The notes under the pieces were generated by a model that saw only the letters and a list, made by a program, of their open reading frames with translations, made no database searches and was not told where the DNA came from. A stretch of 43,671 nt of DNA. Origin: JAAFHN01 sp031421855 (lineage in GTDB: Bacteria > Pseudomonadota > Gammaproteobacteria > Burkholderiales > Burkholderiaceae_C). The stretch lies in NCBI GenBank assembly GCA_031421855.1, contig JANOPN010000152.1, positions 1 to 43,671 of the forward strand, in the 5' to 3' direction. The translations under genes were made by a program, and so were the position numbers. Positions 1 to 9,167 of this stretch are shown piece after piece; position 1 is the first letter of the stretch, and every line of letters begins with the position of its first letter.

Positions 1-25
1 CCCCAAATACCCTCAGGGTCTAACA

Positions 26-80
26 AAAATAATAGCAACAACCTCAATAGATTCGGCGACCAGAGGCACATTTATCATCT
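26..80 (+). repeat. Dispersed ~60-bp repeat, copy 1
   Basis: This copy carries the core aatagcaacaacctcaatag followed by attcggcgaccagaggcac. Near-identical blocks occur at about 2450, 9980, 14778, 17505 (inverted), 18348 and 19481 (inverted). Intact copies begin AAATTTGAT and end ATCAAA, so there are short imperfect terminal inverted repeats. No coding capacity is seen. It looks like a small non-autonomous (MITE/REP-like) repeat. Confidence 0.75.
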
Positions 81-314
81 AATTTTGCCTCAGCGGTCGT
101 TCTGAGCTAATTGCCTCTTCTCGCACGCCGTTCCCCGCAGACGTGCGCATGGCCCTGTGGTGCACCGTCCACCCAAGCGTCATCCTTGCGAAGGCGGGGA
201 TCCCGTTTTGCCGAGTTTTGACACGGCTCACACCTGGATTCCTGCTTGCTATCGAACCGGCGTTTGTCTTTTTACAACGTCCAAGGTCTGCCCGTGCTCT
301 GTCTTCCATTCAAT
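81..314. repeat. Intergenic stretch with a 'cgtcat..gcgaaggcggggat' dispersed repeat
   Basis: Positions 178-206 carry cgtcatccttgcgaaggcgg followed by ggatcccg. This is the hallmark of the widespread inverted-repeat element whose translation reads 'V-I-P-A-K-A-G-I-P'. A partial partner end (cctggattcctgc) lies at about 233-246. Short open frames here are translations of the repeat and have no convincing start signal, so no gene is called. The repeat abuts the clipped 3' end of the neighbouring nuclease gene. Confidence 0.6.
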
Positions 315-1124
315 TCACCCGTTCGCAGAACGCCCCAGCACGGCAATCGCAGCCGTGCTTGGGCTTGCGAACAGGTGATCTCGCGTGAAAACCAGTTGGT
401 TTTCATGTTGCTTTAGTACGCCGTCCGTGACTAGCTGAGCGCGAAAGCGCTCTTGAGAAGTGCCTTTGATCGAGGCCACAACATCGATGCGGGCGGTCGA
501 ACCCTTGTGAACCACGAAGCCCTCAGATGTGTACTCACCGACGCCATTGGCTTGTGGTCCTGTGCAATAAAACAGTTCGGGCGCTTGAATTTGACCGCCA
601 ATGCGGACCCCAGCGCCGGTAAGCGGCTCGAAAATAGGTTGCCCTAAAGTTGCTAAGAGCGTGGCAGCGGTTTCGTGAATCTCGTGGCAGTCCGCTTCAA
701 GTGGCGCTGGCGTGTGAGGTCGAACGCCGGTGTTGCTGTTCTCCAAGCTGTATCGCTCAGCTTTGGTTACCTCGCCAATGGCAAACCACTCAAGAAATAG
801 CGCATGCGTTTGCGTGATGCTGTTCGTGAGCGAAACCACGACCATCGCTCGATTCCAAAAATCCTTACCTTGGTTGTGCTGCACAAGCCGATTGCCCAGG
901 CTGCCCGACTGCCCGATGTACACGCGAGGCAAACCTGCCTCTGACAATTCACCCACCAAAAAATACACACCCACTTGCTGCGCCTCGGGCATCTTGAGAA
1001 AGTCGCCCAATTGGCTGCGAGGCACTTCAATCACGCGAACAATCCGCGTCGTGATCTCAGCCACCCGCACGCCCCGAGGATTGCCATTGGGCAAAAAGAC
1101 TTGAATGGTTTGTGGGCGTGACAT
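315..1124 (-). CDS. GIY-YIG nuclease family protein with C-terminal DUF4357, probably truncated
   Basis: The 269-residue product has a GIY-YIG-type segment at about residues 50-120: a 'GVYFLVGE' strand, 'VYIGQSGSLGNRL' with the YIG tyrosine and helix arginine, and 'FLEWFAIGE' supplying the usual glutamate. The C-terminal ~70 residues match DUF4357 ('FTRDHLFASPSTAAIAVLGRSANG'). Proteins of this type are uncharacterised predicted endonucleases, often encoded near restriction or mobile loci. The frame stops right after SANG, where family members normally continue with a tryptophan-containing tail. The stop sits against repeat DNA, which suggests loss of the last residues. No obvious operon partner is present. 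The family call is firm; nuclease activity is inferred. Confidence 0.8.
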   Translation of the reverse strand: MSRPQTIQVFLPNGNPRGVRVAEITTRIVRVIEVPRSQLGDFLKMPEAQQVGVYFLVGELSEAGLPRVYIGQSGSLGNRLVQHNQGKDFWNRAMVVVSLTNSITQTHALFLEWFAIGEVTKAERYSLENSNTGVRPHTPAPLEADCHEIHETAATLLATLGQPIFEPLTGAGVRIGGQIQAPELFYCTGPQANGVGEYTSEGFVVHKGSTARIDVVASIKGTSQERFRAQLVTDGVLKQHENQLVFTRDHLFASPSTAAIAVLGRSANG

Positions 1125-1367
1125 CGTTGGCGTATACCGGAGTGAAAAAGTGAGCGTTTGAGAGCTAGCTTAGCAAATCATCGACAACCGTTCAGCGCGA
1201 ACGGGCTCGCAGTCATGGAGGGTGTCAAAATCATCTAGACCCACGCATTTGGAGGAAAATTCTCCTTTATCACCGGACTCATTGGCCTAGCTGCTATGCT
1301 TTTTATCCGTCAGAACAGCGATTTCCGAACACCAGACGATCACGATCAAGCGACTTGAAAGAACCCC

Positions 1368-2417
1368 GTGAACACCACCGAACCCGATCGCGCCGCAGGC
1401 ACCGCCGTCATCGTGGGCCGCTGGCAAATATTTCACATAGGGCACGAAACCTTGCTCAAGGCCGCTTTGCGCGAAGCGCCGCAGGTCATCGTGGTTATCG
1501 GTTCGGCCTTTCGGTCGCGCAACCCGCAAAACCCGTTTACTTGGCAAGAGCGTCGCGACATGATTTTGTGCACCTTGTCTGAGCGCGACACCAGCCGCGT
1601 GCATTTTTTGCCGGTACGCGACTACTTTGACGACGATCGCTGGAACGAAGCCGTCAAAACTGGCGTGAGGCGGCTGACAGACGGCAGCACCTGCGCCGCT
1701 ACCGCCATCACATTGGTGGGGTTCAAAAAAGACCCCAGCAGTTACTACTTGGACAACTTCCCCAGCTGGGGTTGGCGCGGCGTGGAGCGGGATGTTGAGG
1801 TTGACGCCACTTTGCTGCGCGGCATCTACTTCGAAGACACCAACCCCGACACCCGCTTCGCTGGCATTGAGCCGTTTGTGCGCCCAGCCACACTGGCGTA
1901 CTTGCGGGCGTGGGCGCAGCAGCCAACCTACACCGAACGCGTCGCGGAACACTTGGCGGTGGCCGCCTACCGCAAGCGTTGGGCGGCGCCATTTCACCTC
2001 ACGGCAGACGCGGTCGTGCAAGCCAGTGGACACGTGCTTTTGGTACGGCGCGGCGGCGACATCGGACACGGCCTTTGGGCCCTGCCCGGGGGGTTTGTTG
2101 ATGCGGGCGAGCGCTTTTATGCGGCAGCCATTCGCGAGCTGAGTGAAGAAACCGGCTTCCAAGCGCTGGCATCTACCATGCAAACCGCCCTGCAATCAAG
2201 CCACGTATTTGATCACCCTAGGCGCAGCCCACGCGGTCGCATCATCACGCAGGCCTTTCATTTCAACTTAGGCAACGTCACCCCGCCCAAAGTCAAAGGC
2301 GCAGGCGATGCCATGGAGGCCATGTGGCTCGCCATCGATGCCCTACCGGACTTGGAGGATCAATTGTTCGACGACCACGCCGCCATTCTGGATCGATTTG
2401 TGGGTTTGTATCGGTGA
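1368..2417 (+). CDS. nadM: Bifunctional NMN adenylyltransferase / Nudix hydrolase (NadM-Nudix)
   Basis: 349 residues. The N-terminal half is a nucleotidyltransferase with the HxGH signature (GRWQIFHIGH, residues 17-26), which joins NMN and ATP to make NAD. The C-terminal half carries a complete Nudix box, GFVDAGE..RELSEETGF (about residues 242-264), the catalytic metal-binding motif for hydrolysing nucleoside-diphosphate derivatives such as ADP-ribose. This two-domain architecture and length match the known NadM-Nudix fusions of proteobacteria. The start is GTG at 1368: an in-frame TGA at 1356-1358 excludes longer forms, and no later start precedes the HxGH motif. The Shine-Dalgarno is weak. 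It stands alone in its strand context. The soluble NAD salvage role is inferred from the family. Confidence 0.92.
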   Translation: MNTTEPDRAAGTAVIVGRWQIFHIGHETLLKAALREAPQVIVVIGSAFRSRNPQNPFTWQERRDMILCTLSERDTSRVHFLPVRDYFDDDRWNEAVKTGVRRLTDGSTCAATAITLVGFKKDPSSYYLDNFPSWGWRGVERDVEVDATLLRGIYFEDTNPDTRFAGIEPFVRPATLAYLRAWAQQPTYTERVAEHLAVAAYRKRWAAPFHLTADAVVQASGHVLLVRRGGDIGHGLWALPGGFVDAGERFYAAAIRELSEETGFQALASTMQTALQSSHVFDHPRRSPRGRIITQAFHFNLGNVTPPKVKGAGDAMEAMWLAIDALPDLEDQLFDDHAAILDRFVGLYR

Positions 2418-2723
2418 GGGGTCGTGCGGGTTGCAACTGAACGATTAGTCAAAATAAATAGCAAAAAAGTCAATGGATGCTGAGACCAAGGGCTGATTGG
2501 ACGTAATATTTTGGGTTTTTAGACTTTTTTAGACTATTTGGGTTTTTTAACATTTGACGGCGTTCACTTGCTTGGCCCGGTCCCAATTTGTCATCGCACC
2601 AGCGGGTGACGTGCCTGTCACTGAGTCCATTTGCAGCGATTTGGCCCTTGGACTGGATGCCTTCAACCTCGGTGATGCCGACCCGGGCTATTTGGTTCTG
2701 CTCCTTTATAGTCTGCCCTTCAA
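2418..2723. other. Intergenic stretch with a decayed repeat copy and a possible gene remnant
   Basis: Positions 2450-2505 hold a degenerate copy of the ~60-bp dispersed repeat: the blocks aatagcaaaaaagtcaatgg and gagaccaagggc align to the consensus. On the minus strand, an open frame from 2757 to 2470 includes a helix-turn-helix-like 'QIAANGLSDRHVTRW' segment. It overlaps the next gene's start, lacks a clear ribosome site and has a low-complexity end, so I treat it as a remnant at best. Confidence 0.35.
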
Positions 2724-4067
2724 ATGAACAACCAGATTCCAACGGGCCACGCTGCAATACCGCCCGACGCGCCGCTGCGCATGACGCTGCACAATGAAGT
2801 GCATGCCCGGCCCGCAGCGCGCATTCGAATGCCCGCGCTGGTGACTTGCGTGGCCGTGCTGAACGCAGGCATCACGCGCGAGCAGGAATGCGAGCACCTG
2901 CGCCAGCTGAAGGGCCAAGAAAACCTCTCGCTCGATGCCTTGAACAACAATTTTCTGCGACTCAGTTTGAGTTCGTGCACCCTGAAGTGGGAACGTCACA
3001 CAGAATTCACGCGCTACTCGATTGTTCAGGCCCTGCCGCAAAAGACCGATACAGAACGGCTTGCGGCGGTGAGCGATCTGAAAATGGCGCAGCAATTGGC
3101 CGTGGCAAGCGATTGGCTTCAGCGCATACCGGGCCAAACCATCGCCGCCATGGTGTTGACGATGGTTGAGGCGGATCACAGCAGACCCGACACATTGCTG
3201 GCGCGCGCGCAAGCTTTTTTTGGGGGCGAAACCACATTGATTTCGCAAATTGGATTGGCCAAGTCGTGGGTCGTGACGCAGCTGCGAGTTGACACCGACG
3301 GTTTTGAACATTTGCTGGTCATGTCGCCGCCGGGCACCACCGAATCGCGTACCGGCAGAATCAGCACCAGACTGATAGAGATGGAGATCTATCGGCTGAT
3401 GGCGCTGCAAGGCCTGCCGGTGGCCAAAGCTTTGGGCGGTTTTTTGAGTGCATGCGAAACAGCCTTGGTTGAAATCACCACAAAGCTGGCCAGCAAAAGC
3501 GCGTCAGACGAAAGCTTGCTTGACGCCTTGGTCTCTTTGGCGGCCAAGGTCGAGCAAGCCACTGCCGCTCACGGCTACCGATTCTCAGCAACCCAAGCTT
3601 ACGCGGCTTTGGTAGACCAACGGATTGCCGAGTTACGCGAGCAACCCGTTGAAGGCATCGAGCTGATCGGCCACTATCTGCAACATCGCTTGTCGCCGGC
3701 AATAGCCACGGTGGCCGCGACCGAGCGACGACTGCAAGAACTCTCCGGGCGCATCTTTCGGGCCAGCGCGTTGCTGCGCACGCGGGTTGACATTGCAACC
3801 GAGCAACAAAGTCGCCAATTGCTACAACAACTCACCCATGGGCAGGAGTTGCAGTTGAGACTGCAGACCACGGTGGAGGGCTTATCGATCGCGGCCATTT
3901 CTTATTACGTCGTGAGCCTTGTGCTGTATTTGGGAAAGGCCGCCAAAGGGGTCGGCCTGCCGATCAATCCCGAAATTGCGGCGGGCGCGTCAACTCCGTT
4001 GGTGCTGTGGCTGGTGTGGCGCGGAACGCAGCATGTTCGTCACGCGATCAGGCGACCTTCTTCGTGA
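2724..4067 (+). CDS. DUF3422 family protein with C-terminal membrane segments
   Basis: 447 residues. The opening 'MTLHNEVHARPAARIRMPALVT' (from about residue 14) is the signature of DUF3422, a family of unknown function common in proteobacteria. The middle is helical and charged, with likely coiled-coil stretches around residues 270-370 ('QRIAELREQPVEGIELIGHYLQ', 'RLQELSGRIFRASALL'). Two hydrophobic segments near residues 385-435 ('AISYYVVSLVLYLGKAAKGVGL', 'PLVLWLVWRG') suggest that the C-terminus is anchored in the inner membrane. The length agrees with the family. It is followed about 107 bp later by a ParA-like ATPase gene on the same strand. No biochemical role can be given. Confidence 0.85.
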   Translation: MNNQIPTGHAAIPPDAPLRMTLHNEVHARPAARIRMPALVTCVAVLNAGITREQECEHLRQLKGQENLSLDALNNNFLRLSLSSCTLKWERHTEFTRYSIVQALPQKTDTERLAAVSDLKMAQQLAVASDWLQRIPGQTIAAMVLTMVEADHSRPDTLLARAQAFFGGETTLISQIGLAKSWVVTQLRVDTDGFEHLLVMSPPGTTESRTGRISTRLIEMEIYRLMALQGLPVAKALGGFLSACETALVEITTKLASKSASDESLLDALVSLAAKVEQATAAHGYRFSATQAYAALVDQRIAELREQPVEGIELIGHYLQHRLSPAIATVAATERRLQELSGRIFRASALLRTRVDIATEQQSRQLLQQLTHGQELQLRLQTTVEGLSIAAISYYVVSLVLYLGKAAKGVGLPINPEIAAGASTPLVLWLVWRGTQHVRHAIRRPSS

Positions 4068-4174
4068 AGCCCTTTGTGAAGCGATGCGAATAAGCGCACG
4101 ACGCAATTTGTGGATGGAGCGCACAACCTCACGCAACCTAAAATTGACACCAGAAACAAAGATATAGGAACATC

Positions 4175-4867
4175 ATGGCAACCATCAACTTCATTGGCGG
4201 CGAAAAAGGGGGAGTGGGCAAGTCGGTCACGGCTCGCGCTTTGGCGCAATACTTCATTGACAAAGGTGTGCCGTTTACGGGCTTTGACACCGACCGCTCG
4301 CACAACTCGTTCAACCGCTTTTACGCTGACCATGCGTCGCCGGTTGTGGTTGACACATTCGAAGGCATGGATTTGATTGTTGCGGCGTTTGAGGACGACC
4401 CTCGCCAAAGCGTGATCGTTGACTTAGCAGCGCAGACCTCGGCGGCACTGGCCAAATGGATCAAGGACGCGGCCTTGTTGGAGCTGTTTGCCGACTTGGG
4501 GGTGACCGTTAATTTTTGGCACGTGATGGACGATGGACGCGACGCGGTCGACTTGCTTGACCGATTGATCGACACCTACGGCGCAGACCCCAACTATGTG
4601 GTGGTGCAAAACCACGGACGCGGGTCGAACTTTGAGCTGTTGCACGGCTCCGCCGCGCTGAAGAAAGCACACGCACATGGTGCCTATGTCATGGAACTTG
4701 CGCGCCTGCACGACGCGTGCATGCGCAAAATTGACCAACATGACACCAGCTTTTGGAAAGCAGTCAACGACAAGAGCAGCCCAGCCGCCCTGGGTTTGAT
4801 CGAGCGTCAACGGGTGAAAACTTGGCTGAAGGCCTGCTATCAGGTGTTTGACCGATTGCCTGTTTGA
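4175..4867 (+). CDS. ParA/MinD-superfamily (TraL-like) P-loop ATPase
   Basis: 230 residues. The N-terminus FIGGEKGGVGKS is the deviant Walker A motif of ParA/MinD/Soj ATPases, with the signature first lysine. 'TGFDTDRSHNSF' fits the following switch/aspartate strand, and 'VIVDLAAQT' is the Walker B-like strand. The protein resembles plasmid TraL-type and 'mobilization protein' ATPases, which often occur as chromosomal orphans. No ParB, parS or conjugation gene is adjacent. A ribosome site AGGA lies about 8 nt before the ATG. Its last 28 bp overlap the convergent end of the glucan-synthase gene. A YhjQ/BcsQ role in cellulose synthesis was considered, but the neighbour is not a BcsA-type synthase. 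The partner and cargo are unknown. Confidence 0.8.
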   Translation: MATINFIGGEKGGVGKSVTARALAQYFIDKGVPFTGFDTDRSHNSFNRFYADHASPVVVDTFEGMDLIVAAFEDDPRQSVIVDLAAQTSAALAKWIKDAALLELFADLGVTVNFWHVMDDGRDAVDLLDRLIDTYGADPNYVVVQNHGRGSNFELLHGSAALKKAHAHGAYVMELARLHDACMRKIDQHDTSFWKAVNDKSSPAALGLIERQRVKTWLKACYQVFDRLPV

Positions 4868-7500
4868 GCTTGGCTCGAGTGCTCTTGGGTGCTGGCCCAA
4901 GCGCAGCCCACGGCTGCGGCGTAGGGTAGCGCTTGCAGCATCAGCATGCTCATCCAAAGGGTGGCTTCGAAGCGGCTTGAGTTGTTGTCGACGTAGACGG
5001 CCACGGTTGCGGTTACCAAAGCGATCAGAAGCAAAGCCTCTTCTCGCACGGGTGCCAGTCTTGCGGCGGTTGATCGCCAGATGCGCTTTGACGTCGCAGT
5101 GGCGGCGCCGCCCTTCGCTGTGATGTGGAAGATGGCGTCAGCATGCAGCAAACCGGCCATGACCCCGCGCGCGATGGCATGCGAGAGGGCCATGCCAGCG
5201 ATGCCCGCACCCACGACCTCTCCAACGCTGCAAGGCACGCGCCGGCGATACAAAATGGGGCCGATCAAGAGCTTGGTGATGCAAAACATCGACAGCGGCA
5301 TCATGAAAAGCGAAAACGGCAATGAAAACCGGTGCGGTAGCGCCAGTACGGCCCAAGTCCAAGCGACGGCCATGAGAACAAAGATCAGGTGCAAAAAGTC
5401 GCCAAACCATGGCAACCAACCTGCCAAAAAGTGATAGCGTTGACCAGCACTCAACCCCACGGCGGGCGACGGATCAACACTCGATTTGACTCCAACCAGC
5501 GCTCGCCAGTGCCGCTTCAAGATCTGCATGCCGCCTTGCGCCCAGCGTTGGCGCTGCTTTTTGTAAGCAGCAAAATTGTTTGGCGTAAGGCCCTCGCCCA
5601 TCACGCGGTCAAGGTACACCGCCCGCCATTGGTTTTGCATGAGTCGCAGACCCAGCTCCGCGTCTTCGCACAGACACCACTCAGCCCACTCGCCGTGGGC
5701 GCGCAAGGCCTGCACGCGCATGAGGGTCATGGTGCCGTGCTGAATGATGGCGTTACGCTCGTTGCGATGGTGCATGCCGATGCGAAAAAATCCGTCGTAT
5801 TCCCAGTTCATGGCGCGCTTGAACGAGTTGCTTTGCCAATCGCGGTGCGCTTGTGGCGCTTGGACAATGCCAACCCGGCTGTCGCTGAAATGCCCAACCG
5901 ACGCGGCCAACCAGTCGGCTGACACGATGTAGTCGGCATCAACCACACCGATCAGCTCGGCCTGTGGGCTGGTTTGAGCCAGCGCAAAATTGAGTGCACC
6001 TGCTTTGAACCCGGGCCATTCGGGCAGGTGGAAGAACCGAAACCGAGCGCCCGGTGCTAGCGCTGCAACAAACGCTTGCACTGGCTGCCAAAGCGCATCG
6101 TCCCGGGTGTTGTTGTCAACAACCAAGACTTCAAACGCCGGGTAATTGAGGGCTTGCAGGCTTTTCAAAGCGGCGATGACCATGTTTGGGTCTTCGTTGC
6201 AGCAGGCCAAATGGATGGAGACGAAGGGCTGATGTGCGCTGTTAATTGAACGGGGCTCAATTGGCTCAAAGTTTCGGTTCAAGCTGCCGGGCCAAAACAG
6301 CTCAACGAATTCAAACAAGTGCGCAATCAAAATAGCGACCATGATCGAGCATGTCAGCACCAGCAGCACCAAAACCAACCACTCAGTACCGCGCATGTAG
6401 TGCCACAGCGGCATGGTCACGGCGACAGTGGCCAACGCGATCACGCCTTGAACGGTGATCGCGAACACGGCCGCGGCAATGGGCCGCAACGAGGCCACCC
6501 GGCGAAAAAACAGCAGCAAAAAAGAGATCGCAACGAGCGATGAACCGACGGCTTTGACGCGCCAATCAGCGTCAGGCCGGACTGAGCCGGTCAATGGGTA
6601 TTTCATCTGCCGCGCAGCGTCAAAGAGACCCCAATACGCGCCTGCTCGGCCCTCGGTGAAAACCTTCCAAGGCTGGTCGTAGGCCTCAATCAAAAAATAG
6701 TCTAACTGCAGCTTCTCGGCCCGCACCACAAACTGGCGCACGAACGAGGCTTGGGCCAAGGGCGAGGGGCGGGCTTGGTCGATGACCTCGCCACGGCTGG
6801 GGTAGCCTACTTCGCCGATGACGATTTTTTTACCAGGAAAGCGTGCTCGCACCTGCGCCAGTCGCCTGAGCGACGCGTCAACCGCATCTTCATGGGCGTA
6901 GCCCTCCCAGTAGGTGAGCAAATGAACGGTGATGAAGTCCGTCGCGTCAACCAGTTCGGGGTGTTTGAGCCACACATGCCAAGGCTCTGCGGTGGTCACC
7001 GGCAACGTGGTTTGCGCGCGCACTTGCTTCAAAGCCGCGACCAAGGCGGCCGACGACAGCGTTGATTTCAACTGCGTCTCGTTACCGACGATCAAACTCG
7101 TGATGTTGGCGTGCTGTCGGGCGGCGTCGATTGCATGACGAATCTCACGAGCGTTGTTACCCGTGTCTTTGCCTAGGGCCAAGCCCAGGGCGATTTGTAG
7201 CTTGTGTTTTGCTGCGAGTGCGGGCAACTCAGGAAACTGCGACGAGCTGTAGGTGCGAATGCGGCTGGTCAGGGCGGACAGTTGCACCAAGTCGGCCTCA
7301 AGCGCGTGGGTTGCGTAGTTGGTGCGCACCCAAGGGGCTTCGTCGCGGCCAAAGGGTGAATAGGCTAGGCCCTTGATCTGGGTATTGACCTCAGGCGCGG
7401 CGACGCCTGAGTAGGCGATGGCCCAAAACAAATAGTTGGCCAACGCAACCGCCACCACACACGCCGTTGTGAAAGCGGCGTATCGCTTGGCCGGGCTCAT
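4840..7500 (-). CDS. Membrane GH17-GT2 fusion, NdvB/NdvC-like beta-glucan synthase
   Basis: 886 residues. Topology in order: an N-terminal transmembrane helix (about 10-32); a GH17-like domain (about 40-310) keeping both catalytic glutamates, in 'IVGNE' and 'VIGEVGYPS'; two helices (about 325-395); a cytoplasmic family-2 glycosyltransferase core (about 420-670) with 'VVDNNTRDD', the DxD in 'VVDADYIVS', 'CEDAELGLRL' and the QxxRW box 'QRQRW'; then several helices to the end. This architecture is that of NdvB/NdvC-type proteins, which make beta-1,3/1,6 glucans for the periplasm. It starts at 7500 with a 4-bp ATGA overlap with the upstream transferase gene, so the pair is translationally coupled. 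The linkage of the product is inferred, not readable from sequence. Confidence 0.88.
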   Translation of the reverse strand: MSPAKRYAAFTTACVVAVALANYLFWAIAYSGVAAPEVNTQIKGLAYSPFGRDEAPWVRTNYATHALEADLVQLSALTSRIRTYSSSQFPELPALAAKHKLQIALGLALGKDTGNNAREIRHAIDAARQHANITSLIVGNETQLKSTLSSAALVAALKQVRAQTTLPVTTAEPWHVWLKHPELVDATDFITVHLLTYWEGYAHEDAVDASLRRLAQVRARFPGKKIVIGEVGYPSRGEVIDQARPSPLAQASFVRQFVVRAEKLQLDYFLIEAYDQPWKVFTEGRAGAYWGLFDAARQMKYPLTGSVRPDADWRVKAVGSSLVAISFLLLFFRRVASLRPIAAAVFAITVQGVIALATVAVTMPLWHYMRGTEWLVLVLLVLTCSIMVAILIAHLFEFVELFWPGSLNRNFEPIEPRSINSAHQPFVSIHLACCNEDPNMVIAALKSLQALNYPAFEVLVVDNNTRDDALWQPVQAFVAALAPGARFRFFHLPEWPGFKAGALNFALAQTSPQAELIGVVDADYIVSADWLAASVGHFSDSRVGIVQAPQAHRDWQSNSFKRAMNWEYDGFFRIGMHHRNERNAIIQHGTMTLMRVQALRAHGEWAEWCLCEDAELGLRLMQNQWRAVYLDRVMGEGLTPNNFAAYKKQRQRWAQGGMQILKRHWRALVGVKSSVDPSPAVGLSAGQRYHFLAGWLPWFGDFLHLIFVLMAVAWTWAVLALPHRFSLPFSLFMMPLSMFCITKLLIGPILYRRRVPCSVGEVVGAGIAGMALSHAIARGVMAGLLHADAIFHITAKGGAATATSKRIWRSTAARLAPVREEALLLIALVTATVAVYVDNNSSRFEATLWMSMLMLQALPYAAAVGCAWASTQEHSSQAQTGNRSNT

Positions 7501-9167
7501 TTACCCAGCCCGCGTGCGGGTGCGTTCGCGGTCGAATCAAACGAGTCAAGCAACATTTGCGTGAGGTCAAAGATCTTGCCCACATTGGGCAAACTCGGAT
7601 CAAGCCCTTGCTTAAAGCCAGCATCCTTGAAGTAGCGCAGCACCTGCGGGTTGGCGCTGATGATGTGAACGGGCACATCCCAGGTGGCTCCCGGCCCGGT
7701 GACGTTGGCTGCGGGCTGGTGGTCGCCCATCACGATGTAGAAGCTCTCGCGGGCTTTGGGCTGCGCCAAATAGCCAGCAAGCCACTGGTAGTTGTAGTCA
7801 ATCATGCCGGTGTAAGCGGGCAGCATGTTGAGCCAGTTTTCTTTTTGGGACAGGACTTGGGCCATTTGCGCATCAGAAAAGGGCTTTTCGGACAATATTT
7901 GCTGCCAGTCGGCCAGGTAAGGCGGCACGGGGTGAAACGGCATGTGGCTGGTGATGGACGCGAAAAACGTCATCCGTTTGCGACTTGCAGGCGTGATCGG
8001 GTGCGTGCGGTCTAACCACGCCAACGAATACTGGTCAGGCACCGTCCAAAAGCCGAGTTTGGGGCCTTTGTAGCCCATGTCGCGCGAGTCGATGAAGGTC
8101 TCGAATCCATAAAACGACTTCTCTGGCCAGTCCCAAGACAAGGCCGGATACACGCCAAACGTCTCGAAGCCGCGCTCCTTGAAGAAGCTCACCAGCGTGG
8201 GGCGCTTGGTGGTCAGCAACAAGTCGTGAACAAATGGGTCGGCGGTGTTGATGCCAGATACAAGCGCGAGTTGGGCCAGCTCGGAGGCTCCGCCAAATGT
8301 GGTGGAGCCGACGTACGCCGACACGACTTCCAAGCCTGAGGCGGCGATTTGCTTGCCCAAGGCCTCGCGCGAGGGCGTGAGTTGTGCGTAGGTTTGGGTG
8401 TTGGCAAAACTCACCATGCCATACGACTCAAACAAAATGATGTTCACGTCGGCACCACCCAAAACGGACAAGTCAGATTTGAATGCAGGCGACGGCGGCA
8501 ACACGGTTTGTGACTGGCTTTCTTTGATGGCCTTGCTGAGCAACTCAATTTGGCGAAAGTAAGTCGAAGACACCGGCTTGGACAGGTAGGGCCGCGTCCA
8601 CTCTTCACCGCCCCAGTGCAGGCTCACCACCACCAATGCCGCAATCGTTACGCCTTGCGCCCACGGACGCGCCAGCGCAAACGGCGCTGCGTCTCGTGCG
8701 AGCACCCGCAGTGCCCAGCGCAACGCAGCAAAAATCGATCCAAACAACGCCGCAGCTGCGGCCACCGCGATGACTGTCACCCAAAACGGGTAGGTTCGCA
8801 ACGACACCCACACCACGCGCGGAATTTGCATCGCGTCCCAATACAAATTGACGTCGCGCCCGAATAACGCGGGCGCGGTGACGTCAAAGTAGCGACCAAT
8901 CACCAAGGTCATGTAGGCCAGCGTGAAGACCGCCAGCGACTTGCCCGCAGGTGCACCAAAAAATCGCACAAACACCAGCAAAGCCGCCCAAACCCAAACG
9001 AACTCGGGCGCCAAACGCGCATCAAGCTGCACCATGGGCGTGGGCCACCAGTTGACCATGCTCAGCAAGGCGTTCAGCCCCAACATCACCAGCAAGGTAA
9101 TTGCTGCACGCTTGGGTTTTGACGGGCTCTCAACCAGCGCTGTGTCCCCAGCCCGCGCGGCGCTCAA
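7497..9167 (-). CDS. LTA synthase/OpgB-like sulfatase-fold membrane transferase
   Basis: The N-terminal ~200 residues contain about five hydrophobic helices. A large periplasmic alkaline-phosphatase-superfamily domain follows, with 'NIILFESYGM' (metal glutamate), 'GSTTFGGASELAQLALVSGI' (nucleophile threonine region) and 'MGDHQP' (metal Asp/His). These are features of LtaS and OpgB phosphoglycerol or phosphoethanolamine transferases. An ATG at 9230 would give 577 residues but overlaps the methyltransferase by 67 bp. I prefer TTG at 9167 (556 residues): it overlaps the upstream stop as TTGA and has GGAG 8 nt before it. Its coupling to the GH17-GT2 gene suggests that it decorates the periplasmic glucan with phosphate-containing groups, as OpgB does; that is inference. 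Confidence 0.85.
   Translation of the reverse strand: MSAARAGDTALVESPSKPKRAAITLLVMLGLNALLSMVNWWPTPMVQLDARLAPEFVWVWAALLVFVRFFGAPAGKSLAVFTLAYMTLVIGRYFDVTAPALFGRDVNLYWDAMQIPRVVWVSLRTYPFWVTVIAVAAAAALFGSIFAALRWALRVLARDAAPFALARPWAQGVTIAALVVVSLHWGGEEWTRPYLSKPVSSTYFRQIELLSKAIKESQSQTVLPPSPAFKSDLSVLGGADVNIILFESYGMVSFANTQTYAQLTPSREALGKQIAASGLEVVSAYVGSTTFGGASELAQLALVSGINTADPFVHDLLLTTKRPTLVSFFKERGFETFGVYPALSWDWPEKSFYGFETFIDSRDMGYKGPKLGFWTVPDQYSLAWLDRTHPITPASRKRMTFFASITSHMPFHPVPPYLADWQQILSEKPFSDAQMAQVLSQKENWLNMLPAYTGMIDYNYQWLAGYLAQPKARESFYIVMGDHQPAANVTGPGATWDVPVHIISANPQVLRYFKDAGFKQGLDPSLPNVGKIFDLTQMLLDSFDSTANAPARGLGK

Noticed and set aside
1251..1266. Near-palindrome aggaaaattctcct upstream of nadM as a regulator site
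   Set aside because: It has one mismatched pair, is over 100 bp from the start and resembles no operator that I can name.
1287..2195. A 302-codon minus-strand frame opposite nadM
   Set aside because: The plus strand has complete HxGH and Nudix motifs; the antisense frame is a GC-bias shadow.
2470..2757. A 95-codon minus-strand frame with an HTH-like segment
   Set aside because: It overlaps the DUF3422 start, has no ribosome site and runs through a repeat copy. Kept only as a possible remnant.
4175..7500. A cellulose-synthesis locus (BcsQ-like ATPase plus BcsA)
   Set aside because: The glycosyltransferase carries a GH17 domain and no PilZ domain, the two genes are convergent, and no other bcs genes are present.
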